Numbered from the stretch's first letter, positions 1 through 11,332 are shown. The stretch is DNA of 64,000 bases from Anodontia alba (GCA_964016985.1 OZ024823.1:30421216-30485215), one strand, 5' to 3'. Made by a program: numbers and translations. Notes: a model not told the origin generated them from the sequence alone.

Positions 1-2140
1 CGACTTTTCCTCTGAAGCCGCTGAGCCAATTTTGCGCAAATTTCATATGGAGCCTCCTTAGGTTGGGGGAACGAAAGATTCTAAAATGCCCATATATGGT
101 AAAAACCTTTAGAAATCTTCTTCTCCAGAACCGAGAATACCTTGGTACAGGTAGAGCTGTCCTTTGGAGCTGAATCTTTGCACAAATCATCGTGGACAAG
201 AGGTCTACCGAAGTTGCTAAAATAATTATTGTACATTGACATTTGACCTTTTTATGGCGAGGTCAAGTTTGCTTCCCTGTGCTTTTATATGGGCACCATA
301 CATTTATATGGGAAACCTGTTGAGAATTTCAAATGACTTCTCCTCTCAAGCCTCTTGGCCAATGTTGCTCAAATTTCATGTGGAGCCTCCTTAGGTTGGG
401 GGAAAGAAAAATTGCTAAATTGGTCATGGTCCATTGACCAAGATGCCCATATATGGTAAAAACCTTTAAAAATCTTCTTAACCAGAACCGAGGATGCCTT
501 GGAGCTGAATCTTTGCACAAATCATCAGGGATGGGAGGTCTACGAAAGTGGCTAAAATGATGGTCGTACATTGACGTTTGACTTTTTTATGGCAAGGTCA
601 TGTTTGCTTCCCTATGCATTTGTATGGGCACCATACATTCGTATGGGAAAAATGTTGAGAATTTCAAACGACATCTCCTCTGAAGCCTCTGGGCCAGTGT
701 TGCTCAAATTTCATGTGGAGCCTCCTTAGGTTGGGGGAAATAAAGATTGCTAAAATGGTTGCGGTCCATTGACCAAGATTGCTGCCATGCCCATATATGG
801 TAAAAACCTTAAAAATCTTCTTCTCCAGAACCAAATAAGCCCTTGGGCCTCACCTTTGCACAAATCCTCGGGGACAGGAAATGTACCAAAATTGCTAAAA
901 TGATGGTCCTGTTTTGACATTTAACCTTTTTACGGCAAGGTCAAATTTACTTCACATGCATTTGTATGGTCCCTATAAATTTATATGGGAAAAAATTTTG
1001 AGAATTCATATTTTGGACATCTCCTCTATAATCCAGTTAATCGAAACTTGATGATGAGCACTAGCGCTCTTATGAGACACAAAATAGCTGAATAAGCCAA
1101 TAGAAAAATCCAAGATGGCCACCACAGCCGCCATCTTGAAAATCAATTTTCGACATCTCTTCTCAAACCTTAGCTCGCTTTGAGCCAAAACTTGCTCTGT
1201 AGCAACAGGAAGACTTCTGGATCGAAACAAGCTAAAATTATGCCGATCGAAAATCCAAGATGGCAGCAATGGTTCTGCTCCATTGAACAAGATGGCCACC
1301 AGAGCTGAAAAATAAAAAATCTTCAAACGACATCTCGTTTTTGGCCAATGGCCTGACTTCAAAATATTTGCACAGAAGTATTCCACCAATGGCCCTCAAC
1401 CAAAATTACTAAAATGGCTCCGCTTGGCTGAACAAGATGGCGGCCAGAGCTAAAAATAGAATAATCTTTAAAAGACATCTCCTCCACAGCCAGTGTCGTG
1501 ATTTCAAAGTAATTTCACAGAAGTGTTCCTCTTATGGCCCTTTACCAAAATTGCTAAAAAAGTTCAGCTCGTCTGAACAAAATGGTCGCCAGAGCTAAAA
1601 ATAGAAAAAAAAAAAACTTTTAAACATCTCCTCCTTGGCCACTGGCCTGATTTTAAAATGATTTCACAGAAATGTTGCTCTTATCCTCCTTTACCAAAAT
1701 TGCCAAAATGGTTCTGCTCTGCTGAACAAAATGGTCACCAGTGCTGAAAATAGAAAAAAAACCTTTAAACGACATCTCCGTGGCCAGTGGCAAGATTTCA
1801 AAATAATTTCACATCAATGTTCCTCTTATGCCCCTTTGCCAAAATTGTTAAAATGGTTCTGCTCTGCTGAACGAAATGGTTGCCAGAGCTAAAAATAGAA
1901 GAAAAAAAACCCTTTAAAGGACAGGATAAGTAGATGAACCAGATAACTTCTGAAAAATATCTGAACTTTTTTTACTTGTGACGTTTTGAAAATTTCAGCA
2001 TTTTAACCTTGTAAGCAAGATATCTCAAAAACTGTATAAGCCATTGCCTTGTCATAAGAGTATTGGAAAAATGTTGCATGCCATCTGCATATCGGCGGTT
2101 TCACTCAGGTGAGTGAGTTGTGGCCTGTGGGCCTCTTGTT
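1..2140 (+). repeat. Satellite-bearing element, left-truncated by window
   Basis: Two tandem arrays. Bases 1-1015 hold about three units of ~335 bp starting near 1, 333 and 670, each with TCTCCTCTGAAGCC and CCCATATATGGTAAAAACC. Bases 1016-1920 hold about six ~150-bp units, each starting CGACATCTCC. The right end is ACTCAGGTGAG then GGGCCTCTTGTT. The same end closes the elements at 11988-15208 and 52909-54404, so this is the right part of the same kind of element. Minus-strand open frames here are array by-products. Confidence 0.8.
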
Positions 2141-2340
2141 TCTCTTAGTCTTTTCTATCTCTCTCTTACGTCTCCTCTACAATCTCTTCTGTCTCTTTGT
2201 CTCCCTTTTTCTGTTAGATAACGCAAAATAACATACACAGCTTGTCATAAAAACCACAATACAATATTTCTCTCATCCTCCTCAATTTATGTCTCTCTCT
2301 CCCATTCAGACCTGTTGTTATTGCCATAAACGTTGGTCTA

Positions 2341-2358
2341 TTTGTCTGTCTGTCTGTC
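2341..2358 (+). repeat. (CTGT)n microsatellite
   Basis: About four CTGT units at the left edge of the adjacent tandem repeat. Confidence 0.7.
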
Positions 2359-3005
2359 ATAAAATTGTGTCCCCTTCATAACTTGAAAACCGTTTGAGAT
2401 ATTTTCACGTATGTTTACCACCATGAGACAACGTACAGAACACAAGAACCATAACTGTGATTTACCTACTTTTGGAGTTATGGCCCTTTGAATATTGTAA
2501 CTAATAATTTTGGTCATAAAATTGTGTCCGACCTGTAATGGAAAACAGTTTGAGATATTTACTTTACAGAAATGTTTCCCACCATTAGACAACATGCAGA
2601 ACACAAGAACCATAACTGTGTTTACCTACTTTAGAGTTATGGCTCTTTGAACATGGTAGTGATTTTGGTCATATATTATGTCCGATCTGTAACTTGAAAA
2701 CCATTTGAGATATTTTTACGAAACTACAGAAATGTTATGCACCATTAGATGCCGTGCAAAAAATAAGAACCATAACTGTGGTTTACCTACTTTTAGAGTT
2801 TTGACCCTTTGAACTGTGTAAACACTGTAAATAGTGATTTGGTCATATACACATGTCTTCTTGGTAACTTGAAGACTATGTGAGATATTTCCAAACTAAC
2901 AAAAATATTTACCACCATTAGACAACATAAGAAACATAACTCTTGTTTACCTACTTTTATAGTCACTGCCCTTTGAAATTGTAAATAGTGGTTTTGGTCA
3001 TAGAA
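2356..3005 (+). repeat. Tandem repeat, ~155-174 bp unit, about 4 copies
   Basis: Units begin GTCATAAAATTGTGTCC or a variant at 2356, 2513, 2668, 2842 and 2997. Each contains TTTGAGATATTT, CACCAT(T/G)AGA and AACCATAACTGTG, then an (A/T)GGCCCTTTGAA-like end. The array ends about 120 bp before MIA3 exon a. It may belong to the satellite-bearing class, but no terminal repeats were identified. Confidence 0.8.
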
Positions 3006-3125
3006 TAAGAAAAAAAAATGTCAATACTTTGTTGGAAAAAGAAAGCAAAAACATATTATCTAGAGCTGTGTGATACATATTCTATCTTTCATTTTGATAG
3101 ACATTGTACATCCTCTTTGTTTCAG

Positions 3126-3197
3126 CTGTCTAAAGATAAAGAGGAATTAGAAGATTACAGCTACAGAACAACTGATTTAGACAAAGCATTACAAAAG
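3126..3197 (+). CDS. MIA3: MIA3 exon a (first in window), coiled coil
   Basis: Residues 1-24 of the visible product (LSKDKEELEDYSYRTTDLDK then ALQK). The acceptor follows a T-rich stretch ending TTTCAG, and the donor is AAG|GTTAGG. It begins and ends in phase 0. The acidic, Leu-spaced composition fits coiled coil. No exon is recognised upstream in the window; a tandem repeat ends only about 120 bp before it. Confidence 0.8.
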
Positions 3198-3359
3198 GTT
3201 AGGAACACAAACTGCATTTACCTTTTGGCTGCATCAAGTGAAAAAGTGCTTACCAACATGAGCAAGATTTGCAGGATCAGATCATCCTGTGCATAAGCGA
3301 AGTATCATCCCGACCTTTGCTTTCCAGTCATACATTCTGAATTATCAAATGATTCTGTT

Positions 3360-3430
3360 AGTGGACAATGAAGGCCCTGATCAGACTGTGTAGATGCTCA
3401 GGCTGATCTGGGCCTTTGCTGTCAGAATAT
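3360..3430. repeat. Degenerate hairpin (GGCCCTGATCAGACTG type)
   Basis: AAGGCCCTGATCAGACTGTG and a downstream CTGATCTGGGCCTTTGCTG form an imperfect inverted repeat. Related hairpins occur near 10140, 11275, 15975, 34855, 38826, 42225, 43565, 44275 and 50930. Confidence 0.55.
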
Positions 3431-3781
3431 GCCCCAAGACACATTTTTGCATGATGCAGCCCATTTATCACATATCCTTTTTCTGGTTGAGTTAGAGAGT
3501 TGATTCTGTGGAATTGTAGTTAAACTATCCATTTTAAAACAATGAAATGCTCCAAATTCAGAGCTGATAAAAAGATGCTTTTAAGTGTTAAGGCCTGAAA
3601 CTGCTTATACGGCATGTTTGGGTAATGTCTTGTTTGGCATGATACCTGGTCATGTAAAGGTTTGACTGTTTACGAGTATTATGCATTTAGCCTTGAAAGT
3701 GCCATGTAAAATAATTGCAAACAACATTCTTAAATACTTCTTATATTTACAATTGCACAGTCTGGACTGGGTCTTTATTGT

Positions 3782-4200
3782 TTGCATATGCAATATGTTG
3801 TAGTTTTTTGTTTCTATATTTGTTCAGTTTTTGGGGGCAGTTGTCAAACTGCCACCAGATTTAACATACCACATTTCAACAATCTGTTTTTCTGCTACTA
3901 CCAACCTAATAACTACCTAACAGATAATTCTCTGTATACAATTCTGCATTCAAACATACTAGCCTTATACACTCTAATGCTTATAGATAGTGAATAAATA
4001 AACAAAACCAAGGAAAAGCTTCAAACTTTTGAAGAAATAAGATTTTTGTAATCATATTGAGTACAATATCAGTGGACAGATATGAATAGTAATACGTACC
4101 AAATCTACAGCATTAGGTAAAATGTCTAACTCAATCCGTGATCTTACTAAACTCCGAAAAGGGGCTGCTGGGTACCGTAAAGGATGCTTATGTTTGGCTT
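3782..4200. other. Intron sequence, nothing recognised
   Basis: Low-complexity AT-rich intron. A short open frame at 3782-3997 lacks codon character and splice context and is not called. Confidence 0.5.
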
Positions 4201-4317
4201 ATTTTAATTTCAGCATAAATCCCAATCAGTACTAGTGGCCTTTAGAACTTCAGGCAGCTGCTCCCGTCAGCACTCTCAGTGCTTTGTTTGATCATTGCAT
4301 TTCTTTATCATTTTTAG

Positions 4318-4422
4318 GCCAATCATATACTCACAGAGAGAGACACTGAAATAGGTGTATTACACGGTCAAGTTCAAAGTTTTTCTGAACAGATTCAACA
4401 TCTAGAGATCAGAAAACAACAG
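4318..4422 (+). CDS. MIA3: MIA3 exon b, coiled coil
   Basis: Residues 25-59, phase 0 to 0. The acceptor is TTTTTAG and the donor CAG|GTAAAT. It reads ANHILTERDTEIGVLHGQVQ and continues with a QIQHLEIRKQQ heptad pattern. The open reading and amphipathic character fit the coiled coil of the neighbouring exons. Confidence 0.85.
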
Positions 4423-4544
4423 GTAAATAGAGCTGTCAGGAATAAATACTGTGATTACTAGATAATGTCCTTAAGTTGAACATGGACTTCAGGGATTTGG
4501 TTTTGTTCTGTATTTAGAGTATACTTTGAAGATGAATGGATAGA

Positions 4545-4800
4545 GCCCCAAGGGAGATCATTCTGACCAGAAAGTATTTACCACCCATCTCAGCCCTTTC
4601 TAAAGGCAAGAATTTGCTCCAAGTGGGGGCAAGTTCTTTTCTTTAAGAGTAGCCCCTCTTCTCCTGTCCACTTTCTCAAAAGGGGCTACTTTTAAAGGAA
4701 AGAATTAGCTCCCACTGGAAGCAATTTTTTTCCTTTAAAAATAGCCCCCATTGAGAAGGGGTTCCTATAACTAAGGAAGCAATTCCTTTTATTCTAGAAT
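4545..4800. mobile_element. Palindromic MITE, 'AAGAATTTGCTCC' family
   Basis: Inverted blocks of GGGGCTACTTTTAAAGGAAA and CCTTTAAAAATAGCCCC surround CTCCCACTGGAAGCAA. Relatives with the core AAAGAATTTGCTCCCATTGG lie at 16153-16400, 28556-28730, 42475-42705, 46139-46470, 54424-54740, 58476-58721 and 62576-62760. Confidence 0.6.
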
Positions 4801-5315
4801 TGCTCCCTAAGAGATGGCAGACAAAATTGTCTAGCTTTAATTTCTGTCCATTTGAAGTGTACCTGTTAATTGAAAATAATTTGTATGCAGGCTGTTCTAG
4901 CATGCAGACTGGTTAAACTCTGCCCTGTTCAGCTATTTCATCTGATATATTTTGTTATGATACAGTTCATTTCCTTAAGAAGACATGCTATGGTAAAATA
5001 TACTTTATTCAATAAAACAGAGATCTGGACTATTCTGCTTTCAACATCTTTCAGAAAGTCCTTTCTGTGCCTGGCACTTTACTCAGAAGAAATAAATTTG
5101 CAAAGTTTTATCATGATTTAATGCAAAATTATTTTTCTTAAGTACCTATGCACTAACAGTTTTATTCTCTACGTTAGTTTGAAAAATATTTTATTTTTTA
5201 AGAATGGCTGCAAATTATGCAAAGTAGCTTAGAGGGACGTATTTGACAAGTTCCACTTGTTCAGAATTTATATATTGAAAGTATAACTGCAGAAGTTTGT
5301 AAATCAAATTTTAAC

Positions 5316-5495
5316 CTTTACCACTAGCTGGGCTAACTCAGCAGATGACAAATTGATGATATTTTTCTTACTTTTCCCAGAAAACAGGCTTTGAGACAAT
5401 TTGCATGAAATGTCAAAACCTGTTTAAGAAAAATGTTTGAATATGTCGTCTGCTGAAAATTTTACCCAGAGTGCTATAAAGTGTTAACGATAAAA
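5316..5495. mobile_element. Palindromic MITE, 'GCAGATGACAAATTGATGAT' family
   Basis: The left arm has CAGCAGATGACAAATTGATG and TTTTCCCAGAAAACAGGCTT; the right arm has ACCTGTTTAAGAAAAATG and TCGTCTGCTGAAAATTTTAC. Outer ends are TAACCTTTACC-like and GAGTGCTATAAAGTGTTA. Copies recur at 8345-8465, 10256-10460, 37455-37745, 46745-46925, 49545-49840, 50245-50455 and 55765-55975. Confidence 0.7.
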
Positions 5496-5508
5496 ATCTT
5501 TATTTCAG

Positions 5509-5540
5509 CTTAATGAAGAGGCTGAGGTTTGGTCAGAAAA
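5509..5540 (+). CDS. MIA3: MIA3 exon c, 32-nt micro-exon
   Basis: Residues 60-69 plus two bases of codon 70 (LNEEAEVWSEK). The acceptor is TTATTTCAG and the donor AAA|GTAAGT. It is very short, but phase 0 in and phase 2 out match the next exon exactly. Confidence 0.8.
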
Positions 5541-5786
5541 GTAAGTATGATATGTTTAAGGCACAATAAAATACTCTGTCAGAGAAGCAATACAAACATA
5601 CAGGGAAGTCATTGATGTCTTAATTTTATTGGCTTGACCGAAATAAATTTATTACATACATTTGTAATTCCAAGAAAAACATTACATGTGCAGAATAAAT
5701 ACTTGTGCAGAATAAATCTTTCCTTAACTCTTAAAGTGCCAAGGAAAATTTGAAGCAGATGACATTCTAAATTTTATAATTTTTTA

Positions 5787-7703
5787 TCGCACCTGCTTGT
5801 AGCAGGGTGCGATATAGGCGTCCGATTTTCCGTCCGTCCGTCCGTCCGTCCGATCGTCCGTCCGTCCGTCCGTCTCCGTCCGTCCGTCCGTCCGTCCGTC
5901 CGTCCGTCCGTCCGTCTGTCAACATTTATGTCGAAGTTCGACATTTATGTCAAAGTTAGTATTCTAATCAACTACAAGACTAAACAACCATCAAACCTTG
6001 TGGGAAACATCTCCCTGACCTCCTGACTTTGCAACATAGGTATCCGGATTTCACTTCGTCTGTCCGTTCGTCCGTCTGTCTGTCAACATTTATGTCGAAA
6101 TTCGACATTTATGTCAAAGTTAGTATACTAATCAACTACAAGACTAAACAACCATCAAACCTTGCATGAAACATCTCCCTGACCTCCAGACTTTGCGACA
6201 TAGGTGCCCGCTTTTCCATTTGTCTGTCTGTTCGTCCGTCTGTCTGTCCGTCTGTTAACAGTTCTGTTATGTCGAAGTTCGACATTTATGTCAAAGTTAG
6301 TATTCTAATCAACTACAAGACTAAACAACCATCAAACCTTATATGAAACATCTCCCTGCCCTCCTGACTTTGCGACATAGGTGCCCGCTTTTCCATTCGT
6401 CTGTCCGTTCATCCGTCCGTCTGTCTGTTAACAGTTCTGTTATGTCGAAGTTCGACATTTATGTCAAAGTTAGTATTCTAATCAACTACAATTCTACGAC
6501 AACCATCATACCTTGCATGACACATCTCCCTGACCTTCAGACTTGGCAGGTACATTGACCCAGTGACCTTGACCTATATTTTGCGCTCCATTGACTTCGA
6601 CATAATTTACGTTGACGTTCCAGATCTTCTCAACTAGAAGGCGTACAGCTACCAAATCTTGCATAGTGCTTCTCCTAGATGTACTGACTCGGCAGGTATC
6701 TTTACCCGGTGACCTTGACCTATATTTTGCGCTCCAGTGACTTTGAACATTTTGCGTTGACGTTCGATATCTTCTCAACTATAAGGTCTACAACCATCAA
6801 ACCTTGCAAAGTGCTTCTTCTCAATGTACTGACTCAGCAGATACCTTGACCTGGTGACCTTGACCTATATTTTGGCTGCAGTGACTTTGATATAATTTAC
6901 GTCAACGTTCCAGATCTCCTCAAGTGTAAGACCTCTAGCCACCAAACCTTGCATAGTGCTTCTCCTAGATGTACTGACTTGGCAGGTATCTTGACCCGGT
7001 GACCTTGACCTATATTTTGTGCTCCAGTGCCTTTTACACATTTTATGTCGACGTTCAATATCTCCTCAACTATAAGGCCTACAACCATCAAACCTCGCTT
7101 AGTGCTTCTCCTCAATGTACGGACTCCACAGGTACCTTGACTGGGTGACCCTGACCTATATTTCGCGCTCCATTGACTTTTACACCTTTTACGTCACCCT
7201 TCCATATGTCCTCAACTGTAAGGCCTTCAACCACCAAATCTTATATAGTGCTTCTTCTGGATGTACTGACTAGGCAGGTACCTTGACCTGGTGGCGACCT
7301 ATATTTTGCACTCCAGTGACTGACACATTTTATGTTGATGTTCGGTATCTCCTCAAATATAAGACCCACAACCACTAAACCTTGCATAGTGCTTCACCTC
7401 ATTGCACTGGCTTGGCAGGTACCTTGACCCAGTGACCTTGACCTATATTTCAATATTTCACGCTCCAGTGACTTTTACACATTTTACGTGGACGTTCCAT
7501 TATCATTGGGCTGTATAATACGAAAAGTCAGTGCTGAAGATATAGCCATTAGAGGGAATGGCACTGGCCTGGAATATATGTGCCTTTGTCTTCATTTTTT
7601 TTCAACCCAGTTTTCCAAGTAAGCATTGCTAAGAATGAAATAAACTTATTTAATAACCACATTCTGATTGTGGCTCCTGTGACTTTTGCACCAGCAGGTG
7701 CGA
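5787..7703. repeat. Satellite-bearing element with TCGCACCTGC / GCAGGTGCGA ends
   Basis: The left end TCGCACCTGCTTGTAGCAGG is inverted at the right end as CCAGCAGGTGCGA. Inside, in order: a (CCGT)n array (5827-5918); about four units of ~160-180 bp with GTCGAAGTTCGACATTTATG near 5931, 6092, 6271 and 6443; then about seven units of ~146 bp with CCTTGACCTATATTTTGCGC from 6567 to 7440. No protein-coding frame is supported. Layout matches the CACCTGAG-ended elements, with different satellites. Confidence 0.8.
5827..5918 (+). repeat. (CCGT)n microsatellite
   Basis: Near-perfect run of CCGT with few interruptions, at the left side of the satellite-bearing element. Similar short CCGTCTGT runs recur at the start of later units near 6055, 6225 and 6400. 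Confidence 0.95.
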
Positions 7704-8098
7704 TGACGCCTTCCGCGGATTTCTTGTTTTTATTTTTCAGAGAAAACAAGTCTTGGCTTTTTATGTGAATTGTCTGCCCAGCAGATGATTCACATGAAAA
7801 GTCAAGACTTGTTTTCTCTGAAAAATAAAAAAATCAACATGTCGTCTACTGAAGTTGTGATTGGCACTTTAAGGGTTAATATGTCACTATGCCTTTCTTA
7901 CAAGATCAGTAATGCCAGTAATTTCCAACAGTAAATATACATATATTGGTCAGTTTGTTAAGGAATACCTGGCTAGACGTTGCTCACCTTAAAATTTGGG
8001 AAGTTGCCACAAGAATATATGGTAAAGAAGATACTGAGGATTAAATCAGCCCTGAGATTTTCATGAAAACTGTAGTCATATATTGTAAAATGTAAACT

Positions 8099-8272
8099 TA
8101 CTTACTCTAAGGATTTGGATAGACTTACTTAAGAAAACAGTGTAAACTCAGATCAGATGCCACAGAATGTGGCATCTGATCTGAGTCTACACTGTTTACC
8201 ACTTGTCCAGCAGTTTTTGGCACATCAGCAGGTAGTAAAAGTAGACTTACGAATGATAAGGAGTTAATGTGT
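8099..8272. mobile_element. Hairpin MITE, GATGCCACA-tip type
   Basis: Near-perfect palindrome of CAGTGTAAACTCAGATCAGA and TCTGATCTGAGTCTACACTG with a GATGCCACA tip. It is followed by CCACTTGTCCAGCAG and GGCACATCAGCAGGTAGTAA, as in the complete copy at 46215-46432. Part of the outer arms has decayed. Confidence 0.7.
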
Positions 8273-8344
8273 TTGAATATTCAAAATATATAGGGTACAT
8301 GTTTATGGCAGATAATAATGATTCTGACTAGATAATGTAAATAT

Positions 8345-8465
8345 AATAACAACCTTTACTACTCTCTGAGCTAATCGGCAGATGACAAAATGATGATATT
8401 GGAGACAATTTGCACGAAATGTCAAATCCTTTTAGAGCCTTTTTTCTTTTCTTTTTAGAGTAAAC
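8345..8465. mobile_element. Partial MITE, 'GCAGATGACAAA' family
   Basis: Left arm AATCGGCAGATGACAAAATG, then GAGACAATTTGCACGAAATG. The right arm is missing or degraded. Confidence 0.5.
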
Positions 8466-8553
8466 CCCTCTTCAGAAGGGAGGCATAAAATTTGATAGAG
8501 TTGAAAGTGTTTCAATTTACCTAAATTTAAGATGACATATTGATGAATTTCAG

Positions 8554-8644
8554 AGTGAAAGAGTTAACAGAACAGGTTGAACAGTCAAGCAATGAAACTA
8601 GAAGACTACAAGAAGATGTAACTTTCAAAGAAAGTGAATTAGAG
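8554..8644 (+). CDS. MIA3: MIA3 exon d, coiled coil
   Basis: Completes Lys70 and adds residues 71-100 (VKELTEQVEQSSNETRRLQE and on to SELE). The acceptor is AATTTCAG and the donor GAG|GTATGG. Phase 2 in, phase 0 out. A strong heptad pattern of Leu and Val in a Glu-rich context. Confidence 0.88.
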
Positions 8645-8779
8645 GTATGGATAGATACCACAGAAAATTTTATACCAATTATCACTTTGATGGGACTGTA
8701 TTGTTTTGCCCCTACCCCTGTCTGTTTGTTTGTTAATTCTTAGGGCACTAAACAAAATTGTAGCAGAAAACATTCTTAT

Positions 8780-8990
8780 TTTTTTTTTATTATTATTATT
8801 TTTCTGAGCAAATAAGACTGCATTTAATGTGACTCATCTGCTTGAGCCTTACTTTCTGAGAAAGTTATAAAAAAAATCAAAATATCATCTGTTAGGCAGA
8901 TGATTCACATGAAATGTAGAGCCTTTTTAACTCTGAAAAATACCAAAAAAAAAGAAGCTGCTGCAGTTGTGATTAGCACTGTTAAGGGCT
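8780..8990. mobile_element. 'AACCCTTAAAGTGCC'-family MITE, degenerate
   Basis: Inner arms TTTCTGAGCAAATAAGACTG and TCTGAAAAATACC flank TCATCTG / CAGATGATTCACATGAAATG. The right end GATTAGCACTGTTAAGGGC resembles the family end GATTGGCACTTTAAGGGTT. Confidence 0.6.
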
Positions 8991-9012
8991 TACTGTTCTT
9001 ATTAAATTGTCT

Positions 9013-9251
9013 GGGCCCAGTTGTTCAAAGCTAACTACGTCGTTAGTTAACGATTTGTTAAAATTTACATAGAGTGATAGGCAAATATGCTGAAATTTTT
9101 TGCTGAAAAAATGTGAATAGCTTTTGCAGTGCAAAAGCTACTCACATTTTTTCAGCAAAAAATATCAGAATATTGTATATTGAATCCGCTAAAACAGTCA
9201 ACGAAATGACCCTTAACGAGCTCGTTAATGACGCTTTGAACAACTGGGCCC
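9013..9251. mobile_element. Fold-back MITE, GGGCCCAGTTGTTC family, copy 1
   Basis: Near-perfect palindrome. The ends are GGGCCCAGTTGTTCAAAGCT and TTTGAACAACTGGGCCC; the centre is GAGTAGCTTTTGC-AGTGCAAAAGCTAC flanked by TTTTTGCTGAAAAAATGTG. Both arms can pair over almost the full length. Ten further copies are in this window. No coding capacity. Confidence 0.92.
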
Positions 9252-9755
9252 TGATTGCTTTATCTGCAGGTTTGTTTGTTGGGTAGATATTTTGTACTTT
9301 TGTAATAATAGATCCTTTAATTGAGATCAACAGCCACCCACCCATGATTTCAAGGTTATAATCATTTGCTAAAAAATATTAGCTAAGTTTGAATTCACTG
9401 ACCAGTCTACATGTATGAGGATGTATGGGAGTTTATTTTTCTGTCATCTAACATAAAAAAAAACATGATTACTCCTCAGACGTACCTAGAATATCATACC
9501 TGACACAATTTCATCAGTATCAGGATGAAGCTAGCCCAGAAAATTAGGGAGATATCATGTCTCCCTAATGGGAAAAATGGAAACAAGGTCTCAGTGAGAT
9601 CAGGGAAACAATCCCAACCTGCATTATATATGCATTCAACACTGCCACTTGTCCATACTTTGATTCAGTTATTAGCCATAGAAATGTTGGCTCAGGCCTG
9701 TCTGACAAAATGTTCTGGGTAAATATGGAATATGTTACATAATTTATAATTTTAG

Positions 9756-9822
9756 GTGCTACGAGATTGTTTTCTACAGTTAAAAGCATTCCAGGAAGAG
9801 GATGAAATGAAAGAGGAAGTTG
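9756..9822 (+). CDS. MIA3: MIA3 exon e, coiled coil
   Basis: Residues 101-122 and the first base of codon 123 (VLRDCFLQLKAFQEEDEMKE then EV). The acceptor is AATTTTAG and the donor TTG|GTAAGT. Phase 0 in, phase 1 out. Confidence 0.85.
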
Positions 9823-9845
9823 GTAAGTCATTAGTTCAAATGAAT

Positions 9846-9962
9846 AGTGTATTCTTTTGCCATGCTACTCTGAGATCTTGTTAGAATTATCTTTTTTTTT
9901 TTTTATTTCATTTGTCAAGATCTCAAAACATATTCTGATGTGATTCTAATGAGATCTGGGAG
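9846..9962. repeat. Imperfect inverted repeat with GAGATCTTG / CAAGATCTC
   Basis: CTCTGAGATCTTGTTAGAAT and TCAAGATCTCAAAACATATT with a later GATTCTAATGAGATCTG form partial inverted copies around an A/T run. Likely a small decayed element. Confidence 0.45.
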
Positions 9963-10255
9963 GACATTTTTAGGCAAGAATAAAGGAAAGGAGCCACTTC
10001 GAAAAATGTACAAATGGGCAGGACCATATCAAAAATGCCTTTGGGGTCTAATGAAACTCCAGGTTAGCCTGAACACTCACAGTCTGACCAAGGTCTTCAC
10101 TGCCTGCTTATAGAATCAAAATATAGAGTTTTTCAAACAATAGCAAAGGCCCTTATCAGACTGTGTAACTTTGATGAGAGATCTAGATCTCGATCATCCC
10201 CACATTTCACACATGCTATGGGATATTTGAACTACAATACAAGAAAAAGTAACAT

Positions 10256-10460
10256 TGCTTAACCTTAACTGCTGGATTAATTAAACAGGATAAATTGATG
10301 GTATTTTCCTTATTTTCCCCAGATAACAGGTTTTGAAATTTCGTGCAAATTTGTCTCCATTAGAGACAATTTGCATGAAGTGTCAAACCTGTTTCCTGAG
10401 AAAAAAATAAGAAAAATATTTCAATATGTTGCCTGCTAAAAATTTTACCCAGAGTTAAAA
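10256..10460. mobile_element. Palindromic MITE, 'GCAGATGACAAA' family
   Basis: CTTAACTGCTGGATTAATTA start, then TTTTCCCCAGATAACAGGTT, AATTTGTCTCCATTAGAGAC tip and AAACCTGTTTCCTGAGAAAA. The end is GCTAAAAATTTTACCCAGAG. Palindromic about the GTCTCC/GGAGAC tip. Confidence 0.7.
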
Positions 10461-10499
10461 CATGCACCCAGCAGTCTAGCAGACTAATATCAGCTTGCC

Positions 10500-11000
10500 A
10501 TTATCATTCATTACTTAACCAAGCTATTTTACACGAATGACTCATGACACCATTAACTTCGAACTCATCATCATAACCTGCACATTGATGCAATCTGATG
10601 AGAGTCTTTGCTGTTACTATGGGAAGAATCCTGGACCATCCCAAGCAAGTCTTCACTGGATGGGCATGTTAAGATATCCTACAGGTAAAAAATACAATAA
10701 GTTCATATTTTTACTGACACAGCTCATATGCAATGTATATGTACAATAATAGTGTGGACCCAGATCAAACTAGTCCTATGGAATAATCTGATTGTCTTTC
10801 TACCAGCACTTTTGTGAAGCACCTCCTAATAGTTTAATCAGTTTGTTCAAATTTAAGGATGAAGTATAATATAGGTTTATGGTATTTAGAAATAAGTATT
10901 AAATGGCAGTTAACAATTTTAGTAAAATCATTGCTTCATATGTAAATAGCCTGAGTGTATCTGACTAAGATAATATGGTCCCTGACATTTATTGGTTCAG
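10500..11000. other. Intron sequence, nothing recognised
   Basis: AT-rich intron without a clear repeat end. A short open frame at 10537-10749 has no splice or homology support. Confidence 0.5.
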
Positions 11001-11053
11001 AAAATCTAGGTATAATAAAAGTTCTATTTGTCTATATTATTATTTTTCTTCAG

Positions 11054-11106
11054 AAGACAGTTCATCTATAGCAGACAAGTTAAAAGCAATGATGGATGTC
11101 TCCAGG
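11054..11106 (+). CDS. MIA3: MIA3 exon f, coiled coil
   Basis: Completes Glu123 and adds residues 124-140 (DSSSIADKLKAMMDVSR). The acceptor is TTCTTCAG and the donor AGG|GTAAGT. Phase 1 in, phase 0 out. The last residues join exon g as MMDVSRVKASLQAVEEER, a pattern like the family's second coiled coil. Confidence 0.87.
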
Positions 11107-11273
11107 GTAAGTGTTGAATCATCTGTAGTTAGTTTCTGAAGTTTTGTACAGTGACATAGGCGTGGCTCAGATACAGCTCTACTGTGTAAAATGAAACCTG
11201 TAATGGTTAATATATCCTGTTATATTTTATTTGAGCCCCACCAAGCAAACATATCTTGAGGTCATGAAAGGAC

Positions 11274-11332
11274 AGCAAAGGCCCAGATCAGACTGCACAG
11301 ATGTGCAGTCTGATCAGGGCCTTTGCAGTCTG
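11274..11332. repeat. Perfect short hairpin (GGCCCAGATCAGACTGCAC)
   Basis: CAAAGGCCCAGATCAGACTG and CAGTCTGATCAGGGCCTTTG pair around CACAGATGTG. A clean example of the hairpin that recurs decayed elsewhere in the window. Confidence 0.8.

Larger units (their letters stand above)
5723..7879. mobile_element. 'AACCCTTAAAGTGCC' MITE split by a satellite-bearing element
   Basis: Ends TTAACTCTTAAAGTGCCAAG (left) and TTGGCACTTTAAGGGTTAA (right) are inverted copies. The inner right half has a palindrome of TTTCTCTGAAAAATAAAA type around GTCTGCCCAGCAGATGATTC. The left half stops near 5786, where the element at 5787-7703 begins, and resumes after it, so the larger element inserted into this MITE. Confidence 0.75.

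Noticed and set aside
1006..1389. 127-codon minus-strand open frame
   Set aside because: Lies within tandem repeats that share units with 52909-54404; no splice context.
5787..7703. CRISPR-like array of regularly spaced repeats
   Set aside because: Units are ~146-180 bp tandem repeats without unique spacers, in a eukaryotic intron.
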